A DNA stretch of 64,000 nucleotides from Aradus depressus (GCA_963662175.1 OY759214.1:75218037-75282036); one strand, 5' to 3'. Shown: positions 1-10,410, numbered from the stretch's first letter. A program made the numbers and translations. Notes: generated by a model not told the origin, from the sequence alone.

Positions 1-89
1 CTTTAAGTTTATTTAAAATTTATTAAAATAAAAATAAAAATAAAATTTACAGTTATGCTAATTAGGATAATTATTTTAATTATGTTAAT

Positions 90-432
90 GTAGCTCAGTG
101 GTATGCGTGCTTGTCTTCTGAGCTCAAGAACGTGGGTTCAAAACCCAACCGAGGCCCTTAGTTTATTTTATCTGGGAGGTAAAATAAACTTAAGCACGCC
201 GTCCTTCGGATGGGACGTTAAGCGATGGTCCCAAGCCTGTACGATGTCAGGTACTCGTTAAAGGTCCCTACCCTAAGAAAACAAAAATTTAGGGTAGGTA
301 AAATTTAGAACACCCATAGTAGAGTCGGGCTCATGTCCACCAGAGTGACGAAAGAGCGCTCTGGTAGTAGGCGATATGACCTCGTTGTTAAAGCCCGGGC
401 ATGAGTCATAAAACCTAACCTAACCTAACCTA
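90..432 (+). mobile_element. tRNA-derived SINE (SINE-1), slightly 5'-truncated
   Basis: Pol III type SINE: box-A-like TAGCTCAGTGGTATGCG at its start and a box-B-like GGTTCAAAACC near 135, then a non-tRNA body with small inverted segments (GTCCTTCGG..., AGAGCGCTCT) and a 3' tail of four CCTAA units. The usual 5' GAGGGCGCCGG leader is missing. Other copies lie at 1450, 3462, 40323, 46652, 47855, 51681 and 58021. Non-autonomous; the partner LINE is not identified. Confidence 0.85.
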
Positions 433-962
433 TATTAAACATGAAACTCCTTTTAGTTCTTTTATCTTTCCATAATACTTTTAAGAGTATCTACGTCCGT
501 TATTAACTCGGGATTTGCTTTTGTTATGTGAAAATCATTTCACATTGGCATTACTGGGTATAACCAGGACTGTACAATGAAACGAAGAAAACCACTGACG
601 CCGCTGAATTTGGAAGGGTCGAGGTGAGAGAGTGAACTGTAAAACTGGGGTTGGTATAAACAAGTCCTGTTATGGTCACATCACCGAAAGTCAGCATAAA
701 TCTCCTAGCAACTATGTGGAAACAGAGAGCAGGTGTAAAGCAATGCTGGATAAGCACTATTAGGACGAGGTGGGGGCTCACATAAACCATTCTTATCCCA
801 AACGAGGCCGGTCTCCGTGCCATTTCCTCTGGTCATGTTTCTTGGAAACTCTGGCAAATGGGAGAAACTGATCTATTGCCCTCAAACTATATCCTCCTTT
901 ATAATCTTTATTTATTATATCATAATTATATTTATTATATTCTTTAATAATATATAAAAGTT
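433..962. other. unassigned spacer
   Basis: No recognisable coding region or repeat. Moderately AT-rich. Open frames on the minus strand (551-823, 793-981) show no family motif and are most likely chance. Confidence 0.4.
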
Positions 963-1165
963 GTCGGTAAATCACCGGCAATGTACTTCCCCAGAATTAA
1001 TAAATTAACGAGTCGACCGTTTGCGCTAATATTCAACAGTTGACTTACATAGTGGCTCTTAAATCATCACACAAAATTTTGTGTGAAAAATTAATTACAT
1101 TTATTAAAATGTTTTAAATTTCCCTCCCCTGTACCCCCTTCCCTTCAGCCGAATCGCTTAAATTT
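963..1165 (+). repeat. R700 dispersed repeat, head part
   Basis: Starts with the R700 head signature (a near-palindrome around AAATCACCGGCAATGTACTT, then a CCCCAG/AATTAA block) and runs through the GCGCTAATATTCAAC block to the CCCTTCAGCCGAAT module. Shares these blocks with copies near 8100, 14180, 23510, 52230 and 63300. No coding capacity. Confidence 0.75.
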
Positions 1166-1447
1166 GATAGGTCATGTGCTCCGAGTGGATACGAAGAGAG
1201 AGTGGTCCGGTCATGCCATCCCTTGTCCCTGGGTCCGGTTTGCTTCGCGGGTTGGGTGCTCCGGGGTTCCCGGTCTGGTCCTCCTCCTTACCCTCCATAT
1301 CCGAACATACTCGCTCCGGCTTTATAGGACTACAATTAGTCTTACGGCAACATAAAATAAAAAAAAATTATTAAGCTGTAGTATTCTTACTTTATTATTA
1401 TATCGGATGTATATTCAAATTGTATCCCAATTCTCTACAATAAGCCT
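1166..1447. other. GC-richer segment with A-rich end, origin unknown
   Basis: GC-rich compared with its surroundings (about 1190-1330) and followed by an A-rich run near 1360. It could be the 3' end of a retrotransposon on the plus strand, but no protein motif or duplicated flank was seen. Confidence 0.3.
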
Positions 1448-1449
1448 TA

Positions 1450-1712
1450 ATAGGTTAGGTTTTATGACTCATGGCCGGGCTTTAACTATGAGGTCATATC
1501 ATCTACTACCAGAGCGCTCTTTCGTCACTCTGGTGGACATGAGCCCGACCCTACTGTGAGAATCCTAACTTTTTATTCACCTAGGTTAGGGGTCTTTAAC
1601 GAGTACCTAACATCGTACAGGCTCGGGACCATCGGTTAACGTCCCATCCGAAGGAGGGCGTGCTTAAGTTTATTTTACCTCTCATATACAATCTTGAGCT
1701 AAGAAGACAATG
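1450..1712 (-). mobile_element. SINE-1, 5'-truncated, minus strand
   Basis: Reverse complement of the SINE-1 body: the tail appears as TAGGTTAGG at the left, then the CCCGGGC-like, AGAGCGCTCT and CGTCCTTCGG-like blocks. The copy stops inside the tRNA-like head near 1712, so box B is gone. Base substitutions make it older than the 46652 and 47855 copies. Confidence 0.8.
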
Positions 1713-2589
1713 GAGATATTATATATAAAGAGATTTGCTGTCCTGAACAGCGCCTCTTATAAAAGACATGCAGGTACATACTCGTATTATCCTGTTTGTA
1801 CGTCGATGATAGCGACCTCTCTTCCTTCCTTACAAGTATTGGAAAAGTTATGACTTCTTTATTCATAGCCCTGACCAAGTTTCTTATTGAGTTTGGTATT
1901 CTTGGTTTTTACTCTTCTCAAAGTTTCTTCGTAAAAGCAAGAAGAAAAAAAAAAAAAATGGTAACGGTGTCTTAAATGGGAATGTCCGTATACATTCTTA
2001 TACCTTTCGTATAAGGAAGTACATATTGTAATCGTATCTCAAAATATGGAAGAACCGAGATCCACTCATTTAACGTTTCAAATTGCCCTGAACATGTTTT
2101 GACCATTTTCGACATGGTGAGCGTTGAATTGTTCAACTCTTGAATTGTTTATTTCACTTTCTGCTGAAAAATCAACAATTACTGACCTGAATCGTAAATT
2201 ATTTATTTTACTCTGGCTAAGTTGTAATAACAAAAATAAAGGTTCATATCTGTAGAAAGTAATATAACAATGTACATTTGTACCACAGGAGACGCAACGA
2301 TCATATGTAGAGTGGGGCTGATCTGCGGATGAAGAAGGTTTGATAGAAGGTTTGATGTTTTTTTTTTTTATATAATGATATTTATTGTGAATTCAAGTCT
2401 GTGATAATATTTTTAACAATGTATTTATTTATGTATTTATTTTTTATGTATTTTATGACAACAAATAATTTCTTTGGCTGTATGATGAAAAATGTTTATA
2501 TTATGTACAGACTTAATGTATTTATTAGAATGAATGGTTTTTACATGTTGTGAGTGAGTGAACCTGGCTACCCCCACCCCTTAGAGCTA
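1713..2589. other. unassigned AT-rich spacer
   Basis: AT-rich sequence with short poly-A and poly-T runs. No coding motif, no tRNA, no long inverted repeat seen. Confidence 0.4.
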
Positions 2590-2757
2590 TGCCAGTTATC
2601 TTCCAACCGCTGTGCTGTTTGGGTGGGTAAGTTAATTTTATAATTTTACTCTGTACCCTGATGCTTTAAGAATTATTTATACTTTTTATTATTTGTATAT
2701 TTTGATATTCTATGATAGATGAACCACTGATGATGACGCTGTTGCTTCGAAAACCGG
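2590..2757 (+). mobile_element. hammerhead element family A, decayed copy
   Basis: Carries the family A order: CCAGTTATCTTCCAACCGCTGT, then GTGGGT, then CUGAUGA (2727-2733) and GAAA (2749-2752). Stem II is damaged (GACGC faces GCTTC) and a G run replaces the usual GGTTCTGGT, so ribozyme function is unlikely. Confidence 0.65.
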
Positions 2758-2759
2758 GG

Positions 2760-3080
2760 GGGGGTAATGAATGTATCAATATAAAATTTTATATTTAAAT
2801 TCTAAACCCCATGAAGACAGCAGCCTTCAATTTTTCACAAAGTTAATTAGAGGGATATGGGTGAACAGAAGAGATAAGATAACTGCCGATGTAATGAATG
2901 TATCGACACAAAATTTAGTAGGATTCGGAAGCCAACTATTATAACATAAATAAAAGTGAATGAAAGGAAGTTCTTAATGACTTTTGTAAGATTCTTCATG
3001 CCAACCAAATTATATAAAAACGTCAAACACAATAATAATATAATGTCATTCAAACGAGATTAAACTAAGCTGTAAATCTT
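2760..3080 (-). repeat. R700 dispersed repeat, internal modules
   Basis: Minus-oriented R700 modules: two occurrences of the unit around GAATGTATCGACACAAAATTT (2770 and 2893) and the GCCAACTATTATAACAT block. Interrupted and diverged. Confidence 0.6.
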
Positions 3081-3215
3081 GGAAAGACGAAGTAATTACT
3101 TCCATCCAACTGCCCCCTTTAATCTGTCAGTGTTATTGACAGGTATTTTAAAAACAAATGCCTTGTCTTCCATTTAAAAAACCTTTATCGACTGCCATTT
3201 GAAAAAATTCGTAGA

Positions 3216-3460
3216 ATTTTTATTAAATACTCATAGGGAAGGTTATATAATCATAACAAAATTCGAAATTGGCATTTCGTTGTACTATTGCAGCAATTCG
3301 ATGTTGAGTCCCTCTAAGAGACTGGAGAAATGTTCATTAAATACTCATAGGGAAGGTTATATATTCATAACAAAATTCGAAATTGACATTTCGTTGTACT
3401 ATCGCAGCAATTCGATGTTGAGTCCCTCTAAGGGACTGGAGAAATTTTTATTAAATACTG
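3216..3460 (+). repeat. tandem array, ~117-bp unit
   Basis: Two consecutive units, each with ATTAAATACTCATAGGGAAG, a CATAACAAAATTCGAAATTG block and GATGTTGAGTCCCTCTAAG. A third unit begins at ~3447, is split by the SINE at 3462-3805, resumes to ~3850 and is then cut by a LINE. A weak fourth unit may follow at 4312. The open frame through it (3199-3501) is a by-product of the repetition. Confidence 0.8.
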
Positions 3461-3461
3461 A

Positions 3462-3805
3462 GGGCGCCGGTAGCTCAGTGGTATGCGTGCTTGACTTCTA
3501 AGCTCAAGGTCGTGGGTTCGAAACCCGACCAAGGCCCTTAGTTTATTTTATCTGGGAGGTAAAATAAACTTAAGCACGCCGTCCTTCGGATGGGACGTTA
3601 AGCGATGGTCCCGAGCCTGTACGATGTCAGGTACTCGTTAAAGACCCCTAGCCTAGGTGAATAAAAATTTAGGGTAAGCAAAATTTAGGACTCCCACAGT
3701 AGAGTCGGGCTCATGTCCACCAGAGTGACGAAAGAGCGCTTTGGTAGTAGGCGATATGACCTCGTTGTTAAAGCCCGGGCATGAGTCATAAAACCTAACC
3801 TAACC
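3462..3805 (+). mobile_element. SINE-1, full length with 13-bp target-site duplication
   Basis: Starts GGGCGCCGGTAGCTCAG; box B GGTTCGAAACC at 3515-3525; body intact; tail ends in CCTAA repeats. The 13-mer tattaaatactga flanks it at 3449-3461 and 3806-3818, proving insertion into the third unit of the 117-bp array. Box A and box B are both intact, so Pol III transcription is conceivable. Confidence 0.93.
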
Positions 3806-3850
3806 TATTAAATACTGATAGGGAAGGTTATATAATCATAACAAAATTCG

Positions 3851-4311
3851 AAATTGATAGATAGATACACTTTTATTGCACTAAAGATTACAACCTTTAT
3901 GGCAATGAGTGTTTTTTTTTTTACAAAATAAATATTCTTATGGTTAAGTATATAAAATAAAATAAAAGGAAAAATATCTATATAAAGAATTGTACAAAAT
4001 AAGCAACTAAATAAAAAGATACCAATAATATTGGAATAGTAAAAAATGGACATGCTCTTTAAATATGAATAGTGCAAGCAACCAGGATAAATGAAACAAT
4101 TCAAAAATTATATAAAACAAGATATGACATGAACATGAATAAATAAATTAAAAATAAATATATCCATCTTACTTTCAACAAATTAAATTATTTTATTCTT
4201 TATTTTCAAGCCAACAGTGAAAAATAAAAATAAATTGTTCATTTTTCTTACATCAAAATTATTTAAAATATGCACAATTCGTTCTGAGTCGTATTCTGGT
4301 CTATTGGTGAG
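3851..4311 (-). mobile_element. LINE-X 3' end (untranslated part plus last codons)
   Basis: Minus-strand 3' end of the LINE whose coding part is seen at 30179-31202. The tail is a GATA/TATC run at ~3855-3866, followed (in plus coordinates) by TTTTATTGCACTAAAGATTA and the same AT-rich 3' UTR order as at 29946. It is 5'-truncated in the last codons (GGTCTATTGGTGAGA). Inserted in the 117-bp array. Confidence 0.8.
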
Positions 4312-5065
4312 ACTTCATTGGGAAGGTTATGAAATCATAAAATTTGGCAGCCATTCATTTTGGAGTTTTCTCCGCAGGGACGAGCCTAAAACAATAATGA
4401 GCCTATAGTTAACATGTAGGTATGTTAAAACTATACTGGCTAAGAACAAATTACATTTTTACGTATTTCTGAAGGAAAAGGTCTTGCAAATACTATTTCT
4501 TTCTTGAAGTACACTCCTAACCTGCATCTCTCTCTTTGTTTCGAACAACATCGCCCCACTCGGATATTTTTATAGGCCTTTTTCTTACATTATTCAGTCT
4601 TTTTTCATGGTTGGGAGAGATAGATACCTATTTAAATAAAAACATAGAACTCAACAGAGAGCAAATAAAACTTGCTCTAAAAGAGAGGTTAGAACGAAAC
4701 CTTCGTCTGTTTCCCGCAACAAATCCTTATTCCCGCTCATTTAACAGCTGACTGTTAGAAACACATAGATCCCTGTTCCAACCTTCTCCGCTCATGGTGA
4801 ACCATAGATTTGGACCCCTATTCCAAGAGGTACTTTTTCGATCCCTCCATTGTGAATCGATTTTTAGCTAATAATGATATCTTTATATCGACTAAAACTG
4901 ATGCTGCTATGTTCTTGGATGTTCATAGATCGCTATTCCGCAAAAAATCGAAAATCGAACGATTGAAATTTCTTTTGAGAGCAAAATTTTTTAAACATAA
5001 ACTATATAGGTAGGTACATTGTTATTAACGTAATTAGGGTACTCTTAAGCTGGTCTTTGCTAAAA
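4312..5065. other. unassigned spacer
   Basis: Possible diverged fourth unit of the 117-bp array at 4312-4345 (GGGAAGGTTATGAAATCATAA). The rest shows no recognisable gene. Open frames at 4536-4751 and 4810-5013 have no family motif and include a repeated CATAGATCCCTGTTC-like phrase near 4766 and 4805. Confidence 0.4.
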
Positions 5066-5069
5066 ACGT

Positions 5070-5260
5070 CCTCAATCTGATTGAGGTTCGTTCGCTGAGG
5101 TCGACCCCTTCCAACCCCCCCATCCACACTCGTCTTGTATACTTATTTCGTCTATCTTCTTTCGTTCATCCTCTCTATATGTCCACATCTCAACATACCT
5201 TTCTCAATCCTCGACACTACATCTTCTTTCACTCCACAACCCTCCCTAAAATTAACTTAA
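5070..5260 (-). pseudogene. RTE-type LINE C-terminal relic
   Basis: Minus-strand translation gives GVKEDVVSRIEKGMLRCGH, then IERMNERR, and after a stop VYKTSVDGGVGRGRPQRT. This is the order of the C-terminal tail of insect RTE-type reverse transcriptases (LRWFGH, ERM, GRGRPR). Stops and frame breaks make it non-functional; there is no RT domain here. Confidence 0.6.
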
Positions 5261-5305
5261 TAAACTTTACTTAAAGTTTTAAGTCTTATTTAAACTATAG
5301 GTGCT

Positions 5306-5568
5306 TTTTTTTTTTTTTAAAGAGGGTGCGCCTTGCATTGCAGCAACATCACCAAGTCTACGTTTGGTCAAAGCTCAGGGATCAAGGGGTTACTATCTTA
5401 CATTGCCTGTTTCTGCTCCCGCCAGGAGCCGACGAATCGGCAGAACACCGGGTAGTCTGTTTCCGTCACCATCTGCCGCAGGTCCAGTCCCAAATAGGAT
5501 CTTGTCCCATGAATCAACTCCACCCTAGCTTGGTCGTACAGCGAACATTCGAGGACTACATGTTAAAA
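5306..5568 (-). mobile_element. R1-like LINE 3' end, 10-bp target-site duplication
   Basis: Poly-T at the left is the A tail of a minus-strand insertion. The body (GGGTGCGCC..., AGGAGCCGACGAATCGGC, CAGGTCCAGTCCCAAATAGG, GAGGACTACATG) aligns in order with the R1-like 3' end at 11701. The 10-mer tataggtgct occurs at 5296-5305 and 5569-5578. Only the last part of the element is present; no domain survives. Confidence 0.8.
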
Positions 5569-5614
5569 TATAGGTGCTGAATAAAACTTGTTATAATAAT
5601 TAATAACGATATTA

Positions 5615-5640
5615 TTTCGGCCGCGGTTTGCCGACCACTG
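5615..5640. mobile_element. hAT-type terminal sequence, solitary
   Basis: GGCCGCGGTTTGCCGACCACTG is the reverse of a typical hAT terminus beginning CAGTGGTCGGCAAAC. The partner end and an 8-bp duplication (expected ggcaatac) were not found to the left, so this is a lone end. Confidence 0.45.
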
Positions 5641-6215
5641 GGCAATACGCATAAATTGATTAAATTTTATCTCGGTCCGATCAATGGTGTGGGAACCATA
5701 TATGGGGACACACACAAGAGCACACCTCGTTCGTTATATATAAGATACACACAAAACTTCTTGTCAAATATTATCACAACATTGAAGAGGTTCGAGTTCC
5801 ACCTCCGTCAAACATTGACCTCTCATCTACCGGAAGGAAATGGGATGGCAGGATTGGTGTCTCAGACTGAAGTCATTCAATACACTTCACTTCATTCATT
5901 TTACACCTTTGAGAACTGTAGGATTCCATGAAGAAGGACCATAGGAAGAAAAAACTAGCCGGAAAAGTAAAAGAGTGTTTTAAGAGTGGTAGGAAGAGTC
6001 AGCATTGTAAAGAATGGGACCGACTTTCTTGGGGAGCATCGCTTTTCCAGGCATGTAGCCAGAATACTCATTTCCCCGATGAACCTTGAAGGAGCAGTTG
6101 GAAAACGTCGCAACCTCTAGAAAGGCATCGGAACAATAGTTCTTGCACTTCAAAGGAAGTGATATATAATATGAAAACCATGCTAAACGGTCGAATGGTG
6201 TGTTAAAAGACTGAA
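5641..6215. other. unassigned spacer
   Basis: Less AT-rich than average. Open frame 5656-5931 has no recognised motif. No repeat shared with the rest of the window was noticed. Confidence 0.4.
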
Positions 6216-6218
6216 TTA

Positions 6219-6918
6219 TAGCCCAGTAAAATTCCTAGTAAATGGGGCACGAAGAACGCGTGATTTTCTCGGGCATGATTTTTGTTCGATGACGTTTAAA
6301 TGCGTCCCATTTTTCGGGATTTTAATCTTTTAAAAAAATTCAAAGTACGTTCAATAGAGGACACTTTTATCCTGGCGATGAACTTAGTTTCATGAAAAAA
6401 TATTTATTTTCTGACAAATGAGAGACAAAACACGCGAACATTTATACTACGCTATCAACTCTACCGTATTCAGTTGAATACAAATGTTCAATTATGTTAT
6501 ATCGACTTATATTAAAATTTATAAAGCTTTTCAATTGATTCTTACCTTTTTGACGAAACAAAGTAATATTTTACAAGTGCGGCACATAACAACCCTATAA
6601 TTTTCAATTTTTTCCGCGTTTTCCGGGCCGCCATTCCAAGTTCTGAGTTCATAATCGTAATCAGCGACCCCAAAAACCCCCGAGTAAGAATTTTACATCA
6701 TCTTTGATAATTATATTCGGAGATATTGCATTTATTCATTAAATTTGTTAATTATAAATTATTTAAACTCCGATTACAACAATTAAAAAGTATTTGCGCA
6801 ACTTGGGATGTTGTGCATTCTTCTTATATGGTCTTTCTGAAAGGGATGCAAAAGGTTTCATTAAAAAACTTCCTTGCTCAAAGAGATTCATAAGTTTTTA
6901 CCAAATTTTACTGGGCTA
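6219..6918. mobile_element. MITE, 700 bp, TIR TAGCCCAGTAAAATT
   Basis: Perfect 15-bp terminal inverted repeats TAGCCCAGTAAAATT, flanked by a 3-bp duplication TTA (6216-6218 and 6919-6921). No transposase remnant was recognised inside. The 3-bp TTA target fits PIF/Harbinger-like elements, but the TIR itself does not identify the superfamily. Confidence 0.65.
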
Positions 6919-7054
6919 TTAGCTATTAATGACGTTTTTGAACTCAAGGTTTAAATGAAAAAAAATTGTGCATTCAGCGGGAAAGGCTGCAATTCAAAAT
7001 ACGCAAATATTATTGTATGTAAAAAATGCTTTTCAGGGGAGATTCTGCAGATTC

Positions 7055-7175
7055 AGGGACACAGATAGACAAACATTTTTTCTTCATATTTGAGGAGATC
7101 GAAAAACATGAAATTCCGAAAATTCGATTTTTTTACCGATTGTATAACTTTTTCTATACTTGAAAGCTAGGGGAA
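7055..7175 (+). repeat. R700 dispersed repeat, tail part
   Basis: Contains the R700 tail order: CACAGATAGACAAAC, T run, GAGGAGATCGAAAAACATGAA, CCGATTGTATAACTT, CTATACTTGAAAG. It is a solo tail fragment. Confidence 0.65.
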
Positions 7176-7303
7176 TAAAAATATAATTTTTTATTCTTAT
7201 ACTTACATACTAACACTTATTTGGAAAATTTTGGTGCTGGCCAAGAGACTTGTCAGTTTCAAATGTCTATTATTAGGAAGAGCAGTATTTTTGGATAGAT
7301 AAT

Positions 7304-7662
7304 AATAATAATAATAACCTTTTTATTTGCTTCCTTAAAGTTAACAATAATAATAGTAATAAATATACATCTATACAAATTGGAAACCAGGCCCATCTTT
7401 GGGCATAGGCCTCTCCCATCTTATTCCATACACCCCTGTCCCAGGCCGACCTGTGCCAAAGACTCCCTGCTAACCTGTCCAGATCGCCACCGCACCAGTT
7501 GTCTTCCTCTTCTTCTCTTCAGGTAAATACCTCTCTGTCGTCCTCTTGGCCCATCTTCCTTCTTCCATCCTCGCCACATGTCCTGCCCATTTCCACTTTT
7601 GTTGCAGGATCACATCCTTCACGTCCCGAACTCTATCCTTCTTCTTAATTCCCACCATGCTG
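7304..7662 (-). mobile_element. RTE-type LINE 3' end, 11-bp target-site duplication
   Basis: Minus-strand translation from 7658 reads KKKDRVRDVKDVILQQKWKW followed by AGHVARMEEGRWAKRTTERY, the conserved RTE C-terminal tail. The 3' end is an AAT microsatellite (7301-7317). The 11-mer ggatagataat flanks it at 7293-7303 and 7663-7673. Heavily 5'-truncated; no endonuclease or RT domain. Confidence 0.85.
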
Positions 7663-7674
7663 GGATAGATAATG

Positions 7675-8095
7675 AGATATTAAATAAAAACTATAAATTC
7701 CAAACTTTCGTTAATATTTGTTCGTACTTGTTGCTTTTCTAAGTTATTATTTGATTTCCGAATCTAACTAAAACACCAAATGGAAACGTTTAGTCCAATA
7801 TTTAGTTAAGACCGCAGACACTAAATCAACAGAGTTATTTCACCTTTAAGACTTACTAGTTGGCAAGTTAGTTGAGTTTAATTGGAGTTTCTACAGTGGA
7901 ATTACTTCTGTGAGAAACAATGGGAATGCTGAATTCTGGGGAGTTCCGGACAAAAGGGAAGATGGTGTAGCAAGCTCCAAATGTCCAAGGGAACAGTGAA
8001 AAATACCTGGGGCCATTTTAAAAGACACAAAAATTCACCGGTGAATTTACTTCTCAGAACGTAATAATTTAGATTCCACTCTCTTTCTAAAATGA
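7675..8095. other. unassigned spacer
   Basis: No motif recognised. Minus-strand frame 7902-8123 looks like chance. Confidence 0.4.
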
Positions 8096-8310
8096 ATAGA
8101 CTGTTTGTTGGGCTACAAATCAATAGTTGACTTATATAGGTCCTTCTGAATCCTTATACTAAATTTTGTGTCGATAGATTCATTACATTGGCAGTCAATA
8201 GGGTTATGAGTCCAACCCCCTTCCCCCTCCCCAACTTGGAAACACAGCCCATTTCGTAGAAAATTAATAGGTGTCGTCATTGTGTGGTTTAAAATTTACA
8301 TATACATGTT
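8096..8310 (+). repeat. R700 dispersed repeat, head to first module
   Basis: Order CAAATCAATAGTTGACTTAT, CTAAATTTTGTGTCGATAGA, CATTGGCAGT, AAATTAATAGGTGTCGTC, matching R700 copies at 14200 and 63300. Confidence 0.75.
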
Positions 8311-8815
8311 AATGAACTTTGATCGGAAACAGATTGTTTTTCCAGAAATATTTGAATATTTTGAATGAACGCTTGCCACTTGTGAACACAAAACCAATCC
8401 AATTCCTAGTATAGAGGGCTAAACACATCCAATTTAAGGGATCCTCTCTTGAGACGCCACCAAAAAACTTATAAACCGACACCCGAGACCAAACAACCCA
8501 CTGCAAAAGCTGGATCACTGCCTACTGTTTCATAAAGTTTTACAAAAATATTTTTCGTCAATTGGTAATTAATTTTATTGTTTTATAAAAGTTGTTGATT
8601 TAAATAAAAATTGTTGAATATAATACCATTGTACCTTCTTGATTGTTTTTTGGTTATCTTCAATAAGTGTTTTTAAACTTTAATTAATTATTATGTTAAT
8701 ATTCTTGCCAACTTAATTCTATTATTTTCGACAGAAAATGTTATTTCCATAAAATAAAAGTTCTTATTCGATTGATATTTGTATTCCCCTTTCATCCTCC
8801 ATAGCATATATTAAC
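8311..8815. other. unassigned AT-rich spacer
   Basis: No motif recognised; frame 8309-8518 (minus) has no family similarity that I can see. Confidence 0.4.
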
Positions 8816-8829
8816 TAAGCTAATAAGAA

Positions 8830-9240
8830 TCCAGGTGTTCCAAAACAAAATCCTAAGAATAGCTGTGAACTCTCCGTGGTTTGTTAGAAACTCTCAGCTT
8901 CACCACGACCTGGACCTACCTTCTGTAGATGAGTTCATCCACTCCAAATCCGTAGATACTACGACATGCTGACCAATGTTCCAGGTGCAGACTACGTACA
9001 ACATTGGACAACCCACCACTACCAGACGCCTCAAACCCAGACTCCTCCAAGACACATTACTCTAATAACTTTTCCCGTTATTATTCAAATCTCATGTTAA
9101 TTATTTCATATTATGAGTCAAGGGTAACTCAGTTATGTGAAGATCCCTAATCATGTGTATATCTTATGTTACCCGCACCATGTTTAACATATTTCTTGTT
9201 GATCTGGTGAAATAAAGAATAAAGAAAGAAGAAAATTTAC
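8830..9240 (+). mobile_element. Jockey-like LINE 3' end (family J1)
   Basis: Plus-strand translation gives QNKILRIAVNSPWFVRNSQL followed by HHDLDLPSVDEFIHSKSV, the C-terminal tail of Jockey-type reverse transcriptases. A 3' UTR follows with GTTACCCGCACCATG and GGTGAAATAAAG, ending in an A-rich tail near 9235. A second copy of this tail lies in reverse at 17475-17735. Severely 5'-truncated. Confidence 0.75.
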
Positions 9241-9800
9241 ATCTGTATTTTCGTGTTAATACATTCATTACAACGGCAGTTATTAGCGTTTTTGTCATAA
9301 GTCCCCCCAAATCTTCTCCTTCCTTTTGGCTGAAAATTGATTGGTGTATTTATGGGGTTCTGGATACATAGGTACATAAAATTTCAAAAGAAATAAAAGA
9401 TGTTTCCTTCGCACTGTTTTATTTTTGACCAGAACTAGTTTTCAACGCAACAGCGACCGATATCATCAATGGTAAATCCCACCCATACAGCGTTAAAGGA
9501 CAAATTTAACGCTGTATGGGTGGGATTTACCATTGATGATGTCCTTTCCTCTGCCAATTTCTCGCATTATATAAATAATAACGGATTATATATATCTTAT
9601 AATAATAAATAGTTTTGAATTTACATATGAAATTTTGTATCGTTATATCTTCACAATGGCAGTTATTAAAGTTTTTGTGTTAATCCTCTCCCCCCCCCCC
9701 CCCATTTTGTTTTATCATCAGGGGTCGGAAACATGAAATTTCGTTCAAAACTCAATATCTGACCAATTATACAAGTTCCCCTGTACTTCTTAACGCTGAA
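9241..9800 (+). repeat. R700 copy split by a hammerhead element
   Basis: Modules 9241-9385 and 9600-9800 are consecutive R700 segments (CGTGTTAATACATTCATTAC..., then TTTACATATGAAATTTTG..., CATGAAATTTCGTT, GACCAATTATACAAGTTCC). The family A relic at 9390-9560 interrupts them. Confidence 0.65.
9405..9545 (-). mobile_element. hammerhead element family A, decayed, with 36-bp perfect inverted repeat
   Basis: Minus strand holds TTGATGA, a disrupted stem II and GAAA (complement at 9440-9443) followed by ACTAGTTCTGGT. The spacer part is duplicated in reverse: 9462-9497 and 9505-9540 are perfect 36-bp complements with a 7-nt loop. C3 of the core is now U and stem II carries extra bases, so activity is doubtful. 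Confidence 0.7.
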
Positions 9801-10362
9801 GAAGTTAGAATGCTTGGTAAAAAAAGTAATATCAAGAAAATAATTTCCTTGTTTGTTTATGAAAATAACTAATAATGTTATAGTTAGTATAACTATTATA
9901 ATTATTAATTAGTATATTATTAATATTTATATTTTATATAAATAATATATATATTCTAATATTATCTAATTGTTTGTAAGGGAGGTGTCGAGAATTAAAT
10001 ACGTTGAGAAACCTTGTCTTCTCTAACCAAGAAACCTCGTTTTTTCTAACCATTCCAATTTCAATTCCGTTTCAGTATTTTTTTTCCCTTATCTTTTCTC
10101 TAAAGTATCATCTCTTTCTGTAGTTGTGTTATCTTTCAATTTCTTTTTTTCAAAGAACTTCTTGCTTTGAAAAAGGGAAAAGCCCCGTTTCAAATAACAT
10201 ATCTATTTTGCTAGTCAGTATATTTAAAAAATTCAAAATGTAGTTTAACATTAATTCTAATGTTTCTCAAATGTTATAAGGAAAAGTTAGTCACTTGCAA
10301 TGTACTCTCCAGCATGAATTAATCAATTCACTATCTCTCTAAAACCAATAGACCATATTGGC
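9801..10362. other. AT-rich spacer with R700 head fragment
   Basis: 9900-9960 is almost pure A/T. 10285-10362 matches the R700 head (TGCAATGTACTCTCCAGCAT..., AAACCAATAGACC). Nothing else recognised. Confidence 0.45.
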
Positions 10363-10363
10363 C

Positions 10364-10410
10364 AGGGGCGTAGCCAGGGGGAGGCAGGGGGGGGGGGGGG
10401 GGGGGAGTGT
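10364..10410. mobile_element. possible hAT-type terminus with poly-G run
   Basis: CAGGGGCGTAGCCAGG resembles termini of some hAT elements and is followed by an uninterrupted G run (about 10387-10404). No partner terminus or 8-bp duplication was found. Confidence 0.35.

Noticed and set aside
90..170. Functional tRNA gene
   Set aside because: Box A and box B are present, but no acceptor-stem pairing can be drawn and the sequence continues into a repeated SINE body; the same holds for the heads at 3462, 33788, 46652, 47005 and 58021.
551..823. Minus-strand 90-codon frame as a host gene
   Set aside because: No start context, domain or homologous motif; similar lengths arise by chance in this window.
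3199..3501. 100-codon frame with internal repeats as a repeat protein
   Set aside because: It follows the 117-bp DNA tandem array (unit divisible by 3) and runs into a SINE.
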